This document shows positions 1 through 9,880 of a stretch of DNA of 64,000 nucleotides, piece after piece. The first letter of the stretch is position 1. Each line of letters starts with the position of its first letter. The position numbers were made by a program, and so were the translations under genes. The stretch lies in contig JABGQA010000110.1 of NCBI GenBank assembly GCA_018644665.1, forward strand, positions 1-64,000, given 5' to 3'. This DNA comes from Candidatus Poribacteria bacterium (lineage in GTDB: Bacteria; Poribacteria; WGA-4E; GCA-2687025). The notes beneath the pieces were generated by a model. The model worked only from the letters and a program-made list of their open reading frames with translations, made no database searches and was not told the origin of the DNA.

Positions 1-218
1 ATGTCCACCGAGGAAGCCGCCTGACCGCCATACACAACTCTTGACCATATCTCGGGTGAGGAAGCGAGCCCATTCAAGCACTTTGCCTATTCAGAGAAGG
101 GGTTCTGAGCCACGCCCAACGACACCGAGGGCATTCTCGCCCCTCGCCGACGCCAGCAGATCGCGCTGTTCGTTGTAATCATCCTCCGTACTCGATCGGT
201 ATCGCGGCCGAGATTGCG

Positions 219-812
219 TTGGGCGGGCGCGACAAACACAAAGACGGCTGGACGCTGGAACCGATGTTCGTGTTCGTACACACGGCTATCTGGTTAGCGC
301 TGCTGTCGGGGTTGCTGTGGTATGTCGTGGCTGCGTACAAGCCGCCGTTGCGAGCGGTGTTCAGGCGGCTGCCGACGTGGGCGATCGCCGTGTTGCTTGC
401 CGCGTCGTGGCCGCTGGCGGCGGCGCACCGGATTGAGGCAGACTGGTGGTGGAGCCACCTGCCCCCTTCGCAGCGCACGGGAGCCGGCCCGTTGGGGGTG
501 TCTCACCTGCCGTAGGCGTTTGACGGCGCCGGGACGTGGACGTCCGTCGCCGGATTGGCGTTTGCCGCGGCGCTTGCAGTGCTACAGGTGGTCTTGTTTG
601 TCGGCGCGGGCAGCGGGGCCTTGGGCGGCCGCGACGGTCGCAGGCCCGCCCTTGTGCTTCCCCTTGAACTGGTCGTCTTGTATATCGTGATGGATACGGT
701 GGGGTCTACCGTGAGCACTACGATAGCCCTGGCTGCGGCGCACGCCGTCACGCGTTCGGTCATCGCGCCGACGGTCCTCGTGCTTGGCGTGTGCGTCCTA
801 CTATGGGCCTGA
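219..812 (+). pseudogene. Broken multi-pass membrane protein gene
   Basis: One reading frame runs from about 219 to the TGA at 810-812 but is cut by an in-frame TAG at 513-515. Both halves encode hydrophobic segments typical of transmembrane helices (for example FVHTAIWLALLSGLLW before the stop and LAFAAALAVLQVVLF after it). Just upstream, around 160-180, another frame encodes a further hydrophobic stretch (ALFVVII), which suggests a frameshift as well. The simplest reading is a decayed membrane-protein gene; a sequencing error is the alternative. No family is recognised. Bases 1-24 read MSTEEAA then stop and could be the tail of an upstream gene, but this cannot be proved from the window. 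Confidence 0.45.
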
Positions 813-835
813 GGCGGCCTCGTCGACGTCCTGCG

Positions 836-3103
836 CTACTGACGTTGTGGCCGCGCGAACGCCACGGGACGTCCCACCGTGACGCTCCTCATGAAGTCCG
901 TCCATATGGGGAGGGCGCCCTCGGAGCCACTGTGGTCGGTCTTCTTAGAGGGATCGTCGAAGCCCACCCACACGCCCGTAACGACGTCGCGCGTGTAACC
1001 GATGAACCACGAGTCCGTGTAGTCCGAGGTCGTGCCGGTCTTGCCGCCCGCGGGATAGGTGAACCCGGCGCGGCGCGCGCGTCCTCCGGTCCCTCGCGGG
1101 TGGTCCATCACCTGCTGTAGCACGGCGTTGGTCGTGTGGGCGATTTGAGGGTCCAACGACGGGATGCGCTGAGGGACGTTCTCCTCGAGGATCTGACCGT
1201 CCAGCGTGACGACGTGCCGCACCATCACCGGCTGCACGCGGATGCCGAGGTTCGGGAAGGCGGTGTACGCCGTCGCCATCTCCATGAGGGTGACCTCAGC
1301 GACTCCAAGCGCCAGGGCTGGATACGGCGGCAGGTAGCCGGTGATGCCCAGGCGCCGCGCTAACTCGACCACCTTCTTGGGGCCGTCGGCGCCCATCATC
1401 TCATTGAGCATCCGCGCCGTGGGGATGTTGAGCGACCGGATCACCGCCTCTTCAAGATCCACCTCGCCGGAATAGACGCCAGCGCGGTAGTTCTCGGGCG
1501 TCCAGTCGGCGAGAGACCAGGGCTCGTCGAGCACCTTGTCCTGCGGCGTCAGACCATGTTCCCACGCGGCGGTGAACACGATCGGCTTGAAGGCCGAGCC
1601 GGGCTGACGACGCGCCTGCGTCACGTGGCTGTACTGGTTCTGCACGAAGTCGCGGCCGCCGACGAACGCTCGTACATACCCCGTCCGGTTCTCGACCATG
1701 ACCAACGCGCCCTGTATGTAGCCTTCGAGGCGATCCGTGCTCGCGAACCCGGCGTCGACTTGCTGCCGGGCCGATGAGTAGGACGGGTACTCGAGGGCCG
1801 CGTCGAGGGTCAGGAGATGCGCGTTCACGGCCGCCATCCCCAGCTCTTGGAACACCGGGTCCACCGTGGTGTAAACGCGCAGGCCGCGCGAGTACAGGTC
1901 TTCCGGTGTGTAGGTGTTTTCGAGCGTCTGGCGTATGTGGGAGGTGAAGTGCGGCGCGAACCCGCGTGGGGCCTTGCGGCGCGTGGAGGACAGCTCGATG
2001 TCCGCGGCGACGGCTTCGGCGTACTGCGCGTTGGAGATGTATGCGCGTCGATGCATCTGCCTGAGAACGAGGTCACGCCGGCGCTTCGCGTTCCCCGGGT
2101 TCTGCACGGGTGAGTAACGGGTCGGTGAGTTGGGTACTGCGGCCAGCAGGGCGCATTCTTGCAGGTTCAGGTCGCTGACGTCCTTATCGAAGAAGAAGCG
2201 TGTCGCCTCCTTCACACCGGCCAGGGTCCTGCCGCTACGTCGCCCAAAGTCCGTGAAGTTCAGGTAGCGCTCGAATATCTCCTCCTTCGAGTACTGCTGC
2301 TCGATGCGGAGGGCGATGATCCACTCCTTCACCTTTCGCGGGATCGTCTTGTCGCGCGTCAGGAGGAGGTTCTTGGCGAGTTGCTGCGTGATGGTGCTGG
2401 CGCCGGCGCCGAAGAGGCGGCCGTCCATCACGTTGCGAACCATGGCCACGGCGAACCGTCGTGGGTGCACGCCCGAGTGGGCGTAGAAGTCGTTGTCCTC
2501 GATGGCGAGGAACGCGTTCGTCAGGTTCACCGGGGTCTCGGAGAGGCGTATGAGTTGGCGCGCCAGTCCCTCGTCGACGTTGTAGAACTCGTCGAGCAGT
2601 TCCGGCTCCAGGTAGACGACGTCACGCGCGTCGCCCGCGTCTCCCGTGATCTCGTGGAGCAGGTTGTTGCGGAAGACCAGGCGGAACGGCTCCGCGTCCT
2701 GCCGGATGCGCGGATGCGTGAACGGCCGCGGATACACGCTCATCACGATGCCGCCCGAGTCGATGTCCGTCACCTCGTAGTACGTGCCGGGCTCGACGAG
2801 GCCGTCGTTCGCCATGCGCTGGTAAATCAGGCGTTCGAGTCGGCGGCGCGTGTGGTCGTACGCGACGCCGGCTTCCAGCTTAGCCACCTCGGAGTACACC
2901 TCGGTGTGCTGCCGCCACGTCTTGATCTCGCCGTAGTCGAGACTGTCTAGGGTTGGGACTTCGTTCGCGAGCCGCTTGATGTACGAAGCCGTGAAGGCGG
3001 TCCCCGTGAGAGCGCAGACAACCCCTAGCACGAAAATGACCTGCAAGGCGCCGACGATGAAGCGCATCACCGGGTGGCGGAAGAAGCGCACGACGGCACG
3101 CAT
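836..3103 (-). CDS. Class A penicillin-binding protein (PBP1A-type transglycosylase/transpeptidase)
   Basis: This bifunctional enzyme polymerises lipid II and cross-links peptidoglycan on the outer face of the inner membrane. The 755-residue product has an N-terminal membrane anchor (about residues 14-38). A family 51 glycosyltransferase domain follows, with the EDNDFYAHSG motif carrying the catalytic Glu near 202 and the STITQQLAKN motif near 236. The transpeptidase domain has the nucleophile motif SAFK (Ser503), SLN at 557-559 and KTGT at 688-691. All the motifs needed for both activities are present and the length fits the family. A GGAGAG sequence lies about ten bases before the ATG. It is transcribed alone, with no divisome or wall gene beside it. 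Confidence 0.95.
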   Translation of the reverse strand: MRAVVRFFRHPVMRFIVGALQVIFVLGVVCALTGTAFTASYIKRLANEVPTLDSLDYGEIKTWRQHTEVYSEVAKLEAGVAYDHTRRRLERLIYQRMANDGLVEPGTYYEVTDIDSGGIVMSVYPRPFTHPRIRQDAEPFRLVFRNNLLHEITGDAGDARDVVYLEPELLDEFYNVDEGLARQLIRLSETPVNLTNAFLAIEDNDFYAHSGVHPRRFAVAMVRNVMDGRLFGAGASTITQQLAKNLLLTRDKTIPRKVKEWIIALRIEQQYSKEEIFERYLNFTDFGRRSGRTLAGVKEATRFFFDKDVSDLNLQECALLAAVPNSPTRYSPVQNPGNAKRRRDLVLRQMHRRAYISNAQYAEAVAADIELSSTRRKAPRGFAPHFTSHIRQTLENTYTPEDLYSRGLRVYTTVDPVFQELGMAAVNAHLLTLDAALEYPSYSSARQQVDAGFASTDRLEGYIQGALVMVENRTGYVRAFVGGRDFVQNQYSHVTQARRQPGSAFKPIVFTAAWEHGLTPQDKVLDEPWSLADWTPENYRAGVYSGEVDLEEAVIRSLNIPTARMLNEMMGADGPKKVVELARRLGITGYLPPYPALALGVAEVTLMEMATAYTAFPNLGIRVQPVMVRHVVTLDGQILEENVPQRIPSLDPQIAHTTNAVLQQVMDHPRGTGGRARRAGFTYPAGGKTGTTSDYTDSWFIGYTRDVVTGVWVGFDDPSKKTDHSGSEGALPIWTDFMRSVTVGRPVAFARPQRQ

Positions 3104-3233
3104 GAGCGGGGGCTCTCCAGGCGAGGGTCGGTTCCGACGCTCGAATTATCCGGGCCGCCGGGACGACAGTCAAACAGATGAACGACCGGCGGCCGTCGCC
3201 GAGGCTACGCGGCGTCGCCCCTCGGCTGTAGAG

Positions 3234-3812
3234 TCATCGGTCGATGAGTTCCGGGCACGCGCCTGCGGTCATGTCCGTCGGGCGCCGCAGATCTCCGACC
3301 AGGCGCGCTATGTCCTCTTCACACCGGATGACGACGCATCGTTCGTCGGGAAGGTCCGCCGACCGTATCTCGTACAGGATGACGTCCCGCTTGCCACGCT
3401 TGTATCGCCAGATCACTGGCGGGAACGCCCGTAGCGCTTCGAGTAGCGGCTCGCCATCCGCCTGGACGTGACGGGGCAACGGCGTGACGGCCCGCCACCC
3501 GAAGCGCCGGCCCACCGATCTGGCGGTGACGCGCCACAGATTCACCCACAGCGGAAGGTCGATCACAACGGCCCAGGTCGCCCGGGCGAGCACCAGATCA
3601 CGAACGCGGCTGTAGTTCCCGTCGACCACCCAAGCGTCCGCGTTCACTGCGGCGGCGACTTCATCGCGGAAATCCCTCGTCTCGGCTTCCCGCCACCCCG
3701 GCTGCCAGAACAGGTCGTCTAGATGCGTGACGGGGAGAGACAGGATCGATCCTAGTCGCGCGGCGAGGTGCGACTTGCCCGAGCCGGGGGCGCCGAAGAT
3801 CGCGATACGCAT
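3234..3812 (-). CDS. P-loop nucleotide kinase-like protein (adenylate kinase/FlaR-type)
   Basis: The 192-residue product starts with a Walker A loop, GAPGSGKS, at residues 7-14, directly after the first beta strand. This layout is typical of small nucleoside-kinase-like ATPases annotated as topology-modulation or FlaR-like proteins. The segment HLDDLFWQPGW and the later VVDGNYSR are characteristic of that group and probably belong to the substrate-binding and lid regions. The actual substrate is unknown. It stands alone on the minus strand, about 130 bases from the penicillin-binding protein start, and may share a transcript with it. The adenylate-kinase-like fold is a safe inference; a specific kinase activity is not. 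Confidence 0.82.
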   Translation of the reverse strand: MRIAIFGAPGSGKSHLAARLGSILSLPVTHLDDLFWQPGWREAETRDFRDEVAAAVNADAWVVDGNYSRVRDLVLARATWAVVIDLPLWVNLWRVTARSVGRRFGWRAVTPLPRHVQADGEPLLEALRAFPPVIWRYKRGKRDVILYEIRSADLPDERCVVIRCEEDIARLVGDLRRPTDMTAGACPELIDR

Positions 3813-4056
3813 GGTCGGATCGCGCTCCCGGAACCTTGACCTACGGCGGACGGTTCATCATGCTGAGTATCCGTGCGAGGCACGGGCGGAACAAGGCGTC
3901 GTGGCAGAGCCATCAGGCGCCGACGCCCTTGATGGAGGCAGTACCTTCGACAAGGTCTCCGTGTCGTCGTATAGTCCCCGCTGAGGTATCGGATACGGGC
4001 GTTGAAAAGGGAACCCGGACGGCCGCTTCGGCGGCGCCCTCAGCAGGAGATGCTCG

Positions 4057-4788
4057 ATGTTCCGACATGCACTCGCACGCGCGGTCGTTTGCGGCATGTT
4101 CACCCTCGCGTTGTCAGGCTCCCTCTTCGCGGCCGATCTGACGTCCACGGATGTGGGCGATGCGGCGAACCTGCCCGGCACAACCGACATTCAGGGCGAC
4201 ACGATCTCGATGACCGGCGCCGGCCATGACATCTGGGACGGCGAGGACGGCTTCCGGTTCACCTACCTCGAACTCGACGGCGATTTCGACGCGGAAGTGC
4301 AGATCACGTACTTCCTCCGCGGCATCGACCCGTGGGCGAAAGCCGGCCTGATGGCGCGCGACACGATCGACGCGAACTCCATAAACATCATCTCGACCGC
4401 GGACGAAGACCCCAGCTACGGGACGCAGGTCTCCTGGCGCGAGCAGACCGGCGGCGACACCTCTGAGTGGAACCTGTGGGAAAACGGTGGCCCGACCGGC
4501 TTCGAAGACGGTGACTGGCTGCGGCTCGCACGCGAGGGCGATGATTTCACCGGCTACTACCACGCAGACGGCGACGCGGACTGGATCGCGCTCGACCCCG
4601 TCACGATCGACATGCCCGACCCGATTCTCGTGGGTATCGAGCTTTGCTCGCACGACGCGGGAGTACTCACGGAAGCCGAGTTCCAGCACCTGACCATTGC
4701 GAGCAGCGGCGTGAACTACCCCGCCTCGACCGCGGTCGAAGCGCGTGATCGTCTCGCGGTGACCTGGGCAACGCTGAAGCGCCCATGA
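4057..4788 (+). CDS. Secreted DUF1349-like (concanavalin A-fold) protein
   Basis: The 243-residue product begins with a signal peptide (positive start, hydrophobic stretch, ALSGSLFAA near residue 25). The body contains GHDIWDGEDGFRF and DPWAKAGLMARD, hallmarks of DUF1349 and related beta-sandwich domains that often accompany carbohydrate-binding or glycosidase modules. The start is supported by GGAG a few bases upstream. The final residues (RLAVTWATLKRP) resemble the ends of two WSPDG-propeller proteins in this window, so they may form a sorting or anchoring tail. The stop overlaps the next gene's start (ATGA), so translational coupling is likely. A sugar-binding role is inference from fold. 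Confidence 0.72.
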   Translation: MFRHALARAVVCGMFTLALSGSLFAADLTSTDVGDAANLPGTTDIQGDTISMTGAGHDIWDGEDGFRFTYLELDGDFDAEVQITYFLRGIDPWAKAGLMARDTIDANSINIISTADEDPSYGTQVSWREQTGGDTSEWNLWENGGPTGFEDGDWLRLAREGDDFTGYYHADGDADWIALDPVTIDMPDPILVGIELCSHDAGVLTEAEFQHLTIASSGVNYPASTAVEARDRLAVTWATLKRP

Positions 4789-5567
4789 AGGACACGTCAG
4801 CGCGCCGCCAACTCGACAAGCTCCCAGCCGTCCGGGGCCGTGTCGCGGTGATCGCGCACCGTGGTGGCACGTCGGTGGCCCCGGAGAACACGGTCGCCGC
4901 GATCCGTGGGGCCATCGCGCTCGGTTGCGACTACATCGAAGTCGACGTCCGCCCAACGCGCGACGGCCACCTCGTTCTGATGCACGACCGCTCGGTCGAC
5001 CGCACGACGAGCGGCAAGGGGAACGTCACCGACCTCGATTCCGCCGCCATACGGTCGCTCGATGCCGGCTCGCACTTCTCCCCGGCGTACGCAGACGAGC
5101 GCGTCCCGACCCTAGAGGAGGCGATGGGAGCCGCTCGCGGCGCCATCAATCTCTACATCGACCACAAGGACGGCGACATCGAGGAGATCTGGGCGTTCAT
5201 ACAGCAGTACGGCATGGCGCGTCAGGTGGCGGTATACAGCGATGTCGAGGGCTGTCTCGCGTGGAAGCGGCACGACCCGGACATACCCGTGATGCCGAGT
5301 GCACCCCGCGAGTATCGTCGGCCTGGCGGCCTGCGGGCGCTCCACGCAGAGCTTCCCGTTGACGTGCTCGACGGCGGCATCAACGCGTGGACGGAATCGA
5401 TGGTGGAGGAAGCGCACGAACTCGGGGTCGGCGTCTACGTCGACACACTCGGCAGCGAGGACAATCCGGTGATGTTCCGCCATGCTCTCGACATCGGCGT
5501 GGACGGCATCCAGACAGATCACCCGCACCAACTGATCGCGCTGCTGGCGTCCATGGGACTGCGATAG
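4785..5567 (+). CDS. Glycerophosphodiester phosphodiesterase family protein
   Basis: Members hydrolyse glycerophosphodiesters to glycerol-3-phosphate and an alcohol in a metal-dependent TIM barrel. The 260-residue product shows the signature AHRGG (catalytic His25 and Arg26), then APENT with Glu34, the pair E52-V-D54 that binds metal, and LMHD with His67. These are the expected catalytic and metal-binding residues in the right order. There is no signal peptide, which suggests a cytoplasmic enzyme. It overlaps the preceding secreted-protein gene by four bases. Substrate preference cannot be read from the sequence. Confidence 0.9.
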   Translation: MKDTSARRQLDKLPAVRGRVAVIAHRGGTSVAPENTVAAIRGAIALGCDYIEVDVRPTRDGHLVLMHDRSVDRTTSGKGNVTDLDSAAIRSLDAGSHFSPAYADERVPTLEEAMGAARGAINLYIDHKDGDIEEIWAFIQQYGMARQVAVYSDVEGCLAWKRHDPDIPVMPSAPREYRRPGGLRALHAELPVDVLDGGINAWTESMVEEAHELGVGVYVDTLGSEDNPVMFRHALDIGVDGIQTDHPHQLIALLASMGLR

Positions 5568-5775
5568 CGACGCGAGGACTGCTGCGACATGAGGAGTGGT
5601 GCATGCGCGTCGTCGCGCCACCCCAGCGCGCGAATCCTCGTGATGAACGCAGAGGGAGGCGGTCGGCGCGGAACCACCGGCCATCCTGGCCGCGATGTCG
5701 AGCTGATTCGGTCGCCGGGTGGCTGGCGCGATGACCTACTCCGACCGCGTGACGAATGCGGGCTAGAGTCCCTCT

Positions 5776-7662
5776 CTACTTCAGCACGACCATACGGCGT
5801 ACCGCGCGCTGGGACTCCGAAGACAACTCGTAGACGTAGACGCCTCCCGCCACCGTCTCCCCGCGGTCGTCTTTCCCGTCCCAATGAGCTGCCTTGCCAC
5901 GCGCTGTGTATTCGCCCGTCGGCAGCGACCCGAGGGACAACGTCCGTACACGGCGGCCTGCGATGTCGTAGATGCTGATAGTCACCCGCGACTCCTCGCC
6001 GACGTGGAACGGGATCCACGTGTCCGGATTGAAGGGGTTCGGGTAGTTCGGGAACAGACGCGTCCGCACAGGCGCGCCACCGCGCAGGAGGCGCTCGAGC
6101 ACGTCTATTCCGCGACGGAAGCTCTCGGAACCGTCGTCGACCATGCGCGCCTGTTGAAGCCATCTCTCAAGCAGCGCGCGGTGGTCGGCGCCAAGCAGTC
6201 GCGGAGCCCCCGGCGCAACGACGGTCGTCACCCCGAAATGCGATGCCACAGTGACGAGGTCGACGATGTTGACGACTCCATCGCCGTTGGCGTCCGCAGG
6301 AGCGCCGACACCGGACGTCCCGAAGGCGGCGGCGACGGTAACCAGGTCGATGATATCCACCTTGCCGTCATCGTTGACGTCCCACGGGGTTGGGGTCGCC
6401 TGGGAGAACATCGATGGCCGAAGGACGTTGCGGGACCAGAACTCCCGAACCACCTCAATCAGAGCGCTCGTCTCCACATCCTCATGGTTGGCGGCGTCGG
6501 GCCCACGGATGATGTCGAAGTCATCCATCTCCCGTTGCGGCTCCCACGACGACCGCCACGCCCACAGGGCGTAGTTGACTCCCAACTCCTCGAATAGCTC
6601 CATCTCGTCGCGGATGAACGCCGCGCCGTCCGGAATCCAACGCATTAACCCGAATTCGTTCACGGCCACGGGCGCGTTGTGAACTGTCATGTAGTCCTGC
6701 AGCTGGCTCAGCCAATCCGCCAACCAGGCGCGGTCGAATGCGTCGGGAACGCCGTCGTAGTCGGTGTCTAACGTCCCCGGGTAGCTGAGGTCTTCGAGGG
6801 CAGGATCGTCCCAGTATACGTGCGTGTAGTCGTCCTGAGGCTCGTACTGGTGGGCCGTATAGACGGTGCGAGGATCGCCCGTGGGCTCAACGTATTCGAG
6901 CCAGGCCACGTTGCTATATGCGTTTCCGCCGATGAGGATGGGGGTGGCTTGGTCCACTTCCCTTATCGCCTGAGTGACGAGCGGGTAGAGCGTATTCCAG
7001 TCGTACAGCGTTCCTCCGTACTCCGCGTAGAACTCGTCGGGCTCCCATATGTCCAGCGGCGCGTTCAGGTAATCCGCCCCGACATCGTTGGAGTTCGGCT
7101 CGACTAGCAGATCGTAGCCAACGACGGCCGGATGGTCTCGGTAGCGTTCCGCGGTGTGCCGCCACATCTCCACGAACGCCGCCCGCGCGGCCGGGTCGCT
7201 CCAGAGCGTGTCGTTGAGGAAGTGTTCCTCGAACCAGTCGTTGACGCCGTCGGCAACCAGGGAGAAGGTGCTGCGTCCCGGGCCCGACCGGAAGCTGATA
7301 ACGGCGAACATGTCGGCGGCGGCGATCATCTCGAGGACGCTGTCTATATTGTCCTGCGCGTCGGTATCGAGTGCGTAAGGCGCGTCATCGAAGAACAGGC
7401 CCTGGTGCGAGATGTTGACGTAGTTGGCTCCCATCGTCGCGAGCCAGTCGAAATCCCGCTGAATGTAAGGAGGGCCGTAGGGCCCGGGGCCGAAGAACGT
7501 AGGGCCGTCAAGGTCGGGATACACGCGTCGCTGCATGATGTTCGCGCCGCGCAGGTGGGGACCGTCGACCCACAGGGCCCACTTGTCCAGTTCAGCGGCC
7601 CCAGCGCAGGGGATGGTCACAGATATGGCCAGCAGCATAAGCACCCGGCTCACGCGGCCCAT
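5776..7662 (-). CDS. Secreted GH5-like glycoside hydrolase with dockerin repeats and FlgD-like C-terminal tail
   Basis: The start at 7662 is chosen because a signal peptide follows and GGGAGA lies about ten bases upstream; an in-frame ATG at 7716 would add 18 residues before the signal peptide. The 628-residue product has a cellulase-like TIM barrel with a candidate acid/base Glu in LLVEPNS (about residue 188) and nucleophile Glu in AVNEFGL (about 336). Two dockerin-like calcium repeats follow at 427-477 (DVNDDGKVD and DANGDGVVN). The C-terminus opens with NYPNPFNPDTWIPF and folds like the FlgD Ig domain, a tail linked in Poribacteria and Bacteroidetes-like proteins to export or anchoring. 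The sugar substrate is unknown. It converges with the phosphodiesterase gene. Confidence 0.82.
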   Translation of the reverse strand: MGRVSRVLMLLAISVTIPCAGAAELDKWALWVDGPHLRGANIMQRRVYPDLDGPTFFGPGPYGPPYIQRDFDWLATMGANYVNISHQGLFFDDAPYALDTDAQDNIDSVLEMIAAADMFAVISFRSGPGRSTFSLVADGVNDWFEEHFLNDTLWSDPAARAAFVEMWRHTAERYRDHPAVVGYDLLVEPNSNDVGADYLNAPLDIWEPDEFYAEYGGTLYDWNTLYPLVTQAIREVDQATPILIGGNAYSNVAWLEYVEPTGDPRTVYTAHQYEPQDDYTHVYWDDPALEDLSYPGTLDTDYDGVPDAFDRAWLADWLSQLQDYMTVHNAPVAVNEFGLMRWIPDGAAFIRDEMELFEELGVNYALWAWRSSWEPQREMDDFDIIRGPDAANHEDVETSALIEVVREFWSRNVLRPSMFSQATPTPWDVNDDGKVDIIDLVTVAAAFGTSGVGAPADANGDGVVNIVDLVTVASHFGVTTVVAPGAPRLLGADHRALLERWLQQARMVDDGSESFRRGIDVLERLLRGGAPVRTRLFPNYPNPFNPDTWIPFHVGEESRVTISIYDIAGRRVRTLSLGSLPTGEYTARGKAAHWDGKDDRGETVAGGVYVYELSSESQRAVRRMVVLK

Positions 7663-8104
7663 GACTGACAGTCTCCCGTTGATCTCGGTGATACGTACGT
7701 AAACGCCGAACGTCACCAGTATGCTCCGGCGGGGTGGCGCCCGCCCTCATCCTGCCCGGCCGACTCCCGCAAGTGATAGCACAGTACCGGGCGCTTCATG
7801 GACTGGATGACCGAGACGCGACGCCCAATGGAGCCAACGGCCCATCTGGCTGCGGCCATCCCGCCGCGCCGTCGCCGGACATGTGGTGGCCTGGACAGCT
7901 CATGTACCGCGCCCACGGCCACTCAAGCACGGACGCAGGGCCACGGTGCGGTTACCCCCGAAGGCGCGCCGCTCCCATCGCTCGAGTGTGCTACTGTGCT
8001 TCCGCACTTGGTCTGGCTGTCCGGCTCCGAATGTGACCCCTGGGACGGCGGGCGCGTCGCATGCGGCCGTTCTCCGGGCGATCCGCGCACACCTCCGATC
8101 GGCG
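7663..8104. other. Intergenic stretch, no gene seen
   Basis: No reading frame here has a recognisable protein pattern, and no RNA gene or clear terminator is visible. The right part may carry the 3' end of the minus-strand channel transcript, and the left part probably holds the promoter of the minus-strand hydrolase gene. Confidence 0.4.
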
Positions 8105-8623
8105 TCAGTCTGGATGCTCGGGCGTCGCGTGTCCGGCGGCATCCAGACGAAGCTGCTTCACGACCCGAGCAGCGCTGAGGTTCGCCACGATCAGCATCAT
8201 GCACGCAAGGCTGACGATCATATGCGCCCCGGCGAGCAGCCGGCCGCGCCCGGTCTCCGGCTTCTTGTCGCCGTAGCCAACACCTGTAGCGGTGACAACG
8301 CTCCACCACATGGCATCGAGCACATCCGAGAAGACGCGGTCACTGATCACACGGACGGAGCCGACTCCGGCTGTTCTTAGACGTGTGATGCGCTCCTCGG
8401 TGAACCTCTCTTCCTTCTCGATGATGACCCTTCGGGGCACAGTCCCATCCCGCGCCCGCTCGCCATCGAAGTACGTCGCTCCAGCGCGCACGCGATCGTC
8501 GCCGACCCATGACGAGTCGAGCGGCAGAGCCATGCGTGTCTCGGCCAGGAAGCCTGCCCAGCCCATCACGAACGTGAATACCGACCAGAACACGACGATC
8601 CGCACGATCGGGTTGCGTAGCAT
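8105..8623 (-). CDS. Two-TM potassium-channel-like protein (Ion_trans_2)
   Basis: The 172-residue product has two hydrophobic helices (about residues 8-28 and 128-150) bracketing a pore loop with TATGVGYGD at 111-119. This is the K+-channel selectivity-filter pattern, so the protein probably forms a tetrameric pore in the inner membrane. The first filter position is Gly instead of the usual Thr (GVGYG rather than TVGYG). The segment between helix 1 and the pore is unusually long (roughly 70 residues) and charged, and is predicted to be outside the membrane. There is no RCK/TrkA-N domain, so gating cannot be inferred. It is a single gene on the minus strand. Confidence 0.8.
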   Translation of the reverse strand: MLRNPIVRIVVFWSVFTFVMGWAGFLAETRMALPLDSSWVGDDRVRAGATYFDGERARDGTVPRRVIIEKEERFTEERITRLRTAGVGSVRVISDRVFSDVLDAMWWSVVTATGVGYGDKKPETGRGRLLAGAHMIVSLACMMLIVANLSAARVVKQLRLDAAGHATPEHPD

Positions 8624-8705
8624 CGGTTGTCCTCCCGTGTGACAGCTCGGCGAGCCCTTTCCGGCGCCGCGTCCTCCGATTGAGGCGATCCTGGCACGCG
8701 TCGCC

Positions 8706-9641
8706 TCACTCCGACTTCAGCCGACCCAGCATCGTAGCGACCTTACCCCCGGCATCGACCGCCAACCCCGGTAACAGCAGCCGCGCAGACGAGTAACGAA
8801 CGCGATCCTCCTCCAGCAGTACGCGGCGGTCGGAGCCATCGCCCCGGATGCTGACGATGCGTCCGCCGTTGGGGCGGGTCTCTGCGTACACCAATAGGGA
8901 GGGGTCGGCAGTCCACGACACGCTCCATATCTGGTCCAGCGGGCCATCCGCGCGCACGATCAGCCGCTGCTTCTGCCCGTCGGGGCGCATGGCGCGAATC
9001 TCACGGTACTCGAACACATAGGCGATCTCTTCCCCATGCGGAGGCCACGTCGGGCTTGTTTCTTCCTCCCTCGTCTCGGTCAGCCTCACGGCGTTCCTGC
9101 CGTCCACGTCCACCGTGTAGACGTCCAATTCGCCGATGAACACTATCTGTCGCGCATCCGGCGACCACTCCGGGTCGCCGTTGCTTCCACCGGGTAGCCC
9201 GGCCAGCCGGTCGGTCTTGCCTGTCGCAACATGGACGACGAGTATCTCGCTACGGCCGCCCGCCGACCCACTGAACAGGATGTTGCGCCCGTCCGGCGAC
9301 CAGTCACATGCGAAGATCTCTGTCATCACTCCCTCGGCAAACCTGCCCGGGTCGGCGCCGCGCCAGTCCACGACGGTGAGGCCCAACGTGCCGCCATACA
9401 CGATGCGCCTGCCGCCCGCCGACCAGTCGGACGCCCACGACCCCCAAAGCGGCTCGGAAATCGGCGTGGTGACACCGCTGCCCAGGCCGTGGGTGGAGAT
9501 CTGCATCTCCCACCCCTTGGAGTCGGGGATGCGTGCATAGAGGAGCGTGGGTTCGCGCGGCTGACAGATGGCCACGCGCGCCGAAGCCGCGAATAGGACA
9601 AGCAGTACAAGGTTGCGTGTTCGCGGGCGATCGTAGGACAT
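8706..9641 (-). CDS. Secreted TolB-like beta-propeller protein
   Basis: The start at 9641 is preferred over an in-frame ATG at 9668 because GGGGAG lies seven bases upstream and a signal sequence (LVLLVLFAASARVAIC) follows. The 311-residue product contains propeller repeats such as DWSPDGRNILFSG and EWSPDARQIVFIG, the PD40/TolB-type blade signature. Such proteins act as extracytoplasmic scaffolds or binding modules; no enzyme motif is present. The extreme C-terminus (KVATMLGRLKSE) matches the pattern at the ends of the proteins at 4057-4788 and 10790-11941. Function beyond the fold is unknown. Confidence 0.75.
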   Translation of the reverse strand: MSYDRPRTRNLVLLVLFAASARVAICQPREPTLLYARIPDSKGWEMQISTHGLGSGVTTPISEPLWGSWASDWSAGGRRIVYGGTLGLTVVDWRGADPGRFAEGVMTEIFACDWSPDGRNILFSGSAGGRSEILVVHVATGKTDRLAGLPGGSNGDPEWSPDARQIVFIGELDVYTVDVDGRNAVRLTETREEETSPTWPPHGEEIAYVFEYREIRAMRPDGQKQRLIVRADGPLDQIWSVSWTADPSLLVYAETRPNGGRIVSIRGDGSDRRVLLEEDRVRYSSARLLLPGLAVDAGGKVATMLGRLKSE

Positions 9642-9880
9642 ATCGCCTCTCCCCTTCGGCGACATCACAGCACATGGCGCACCGGCATGTGGTTGCGGCC
9701 CGGATGCAATGCGGCATTAGCAGTCGGAGTCTAGACCCCGTAGGTGGCCGCCGCAAACAGATAGGTAGGTAAGGTCGCGCGTCGGGGCACTCCGTTCCCG
9801 CCCAATCCTGAGTGCCGTCTTTCGGGACCGGTAACGCCGCTCGCCGACTCAGCATGCATGGGCCGACGCGATCGGATTCA

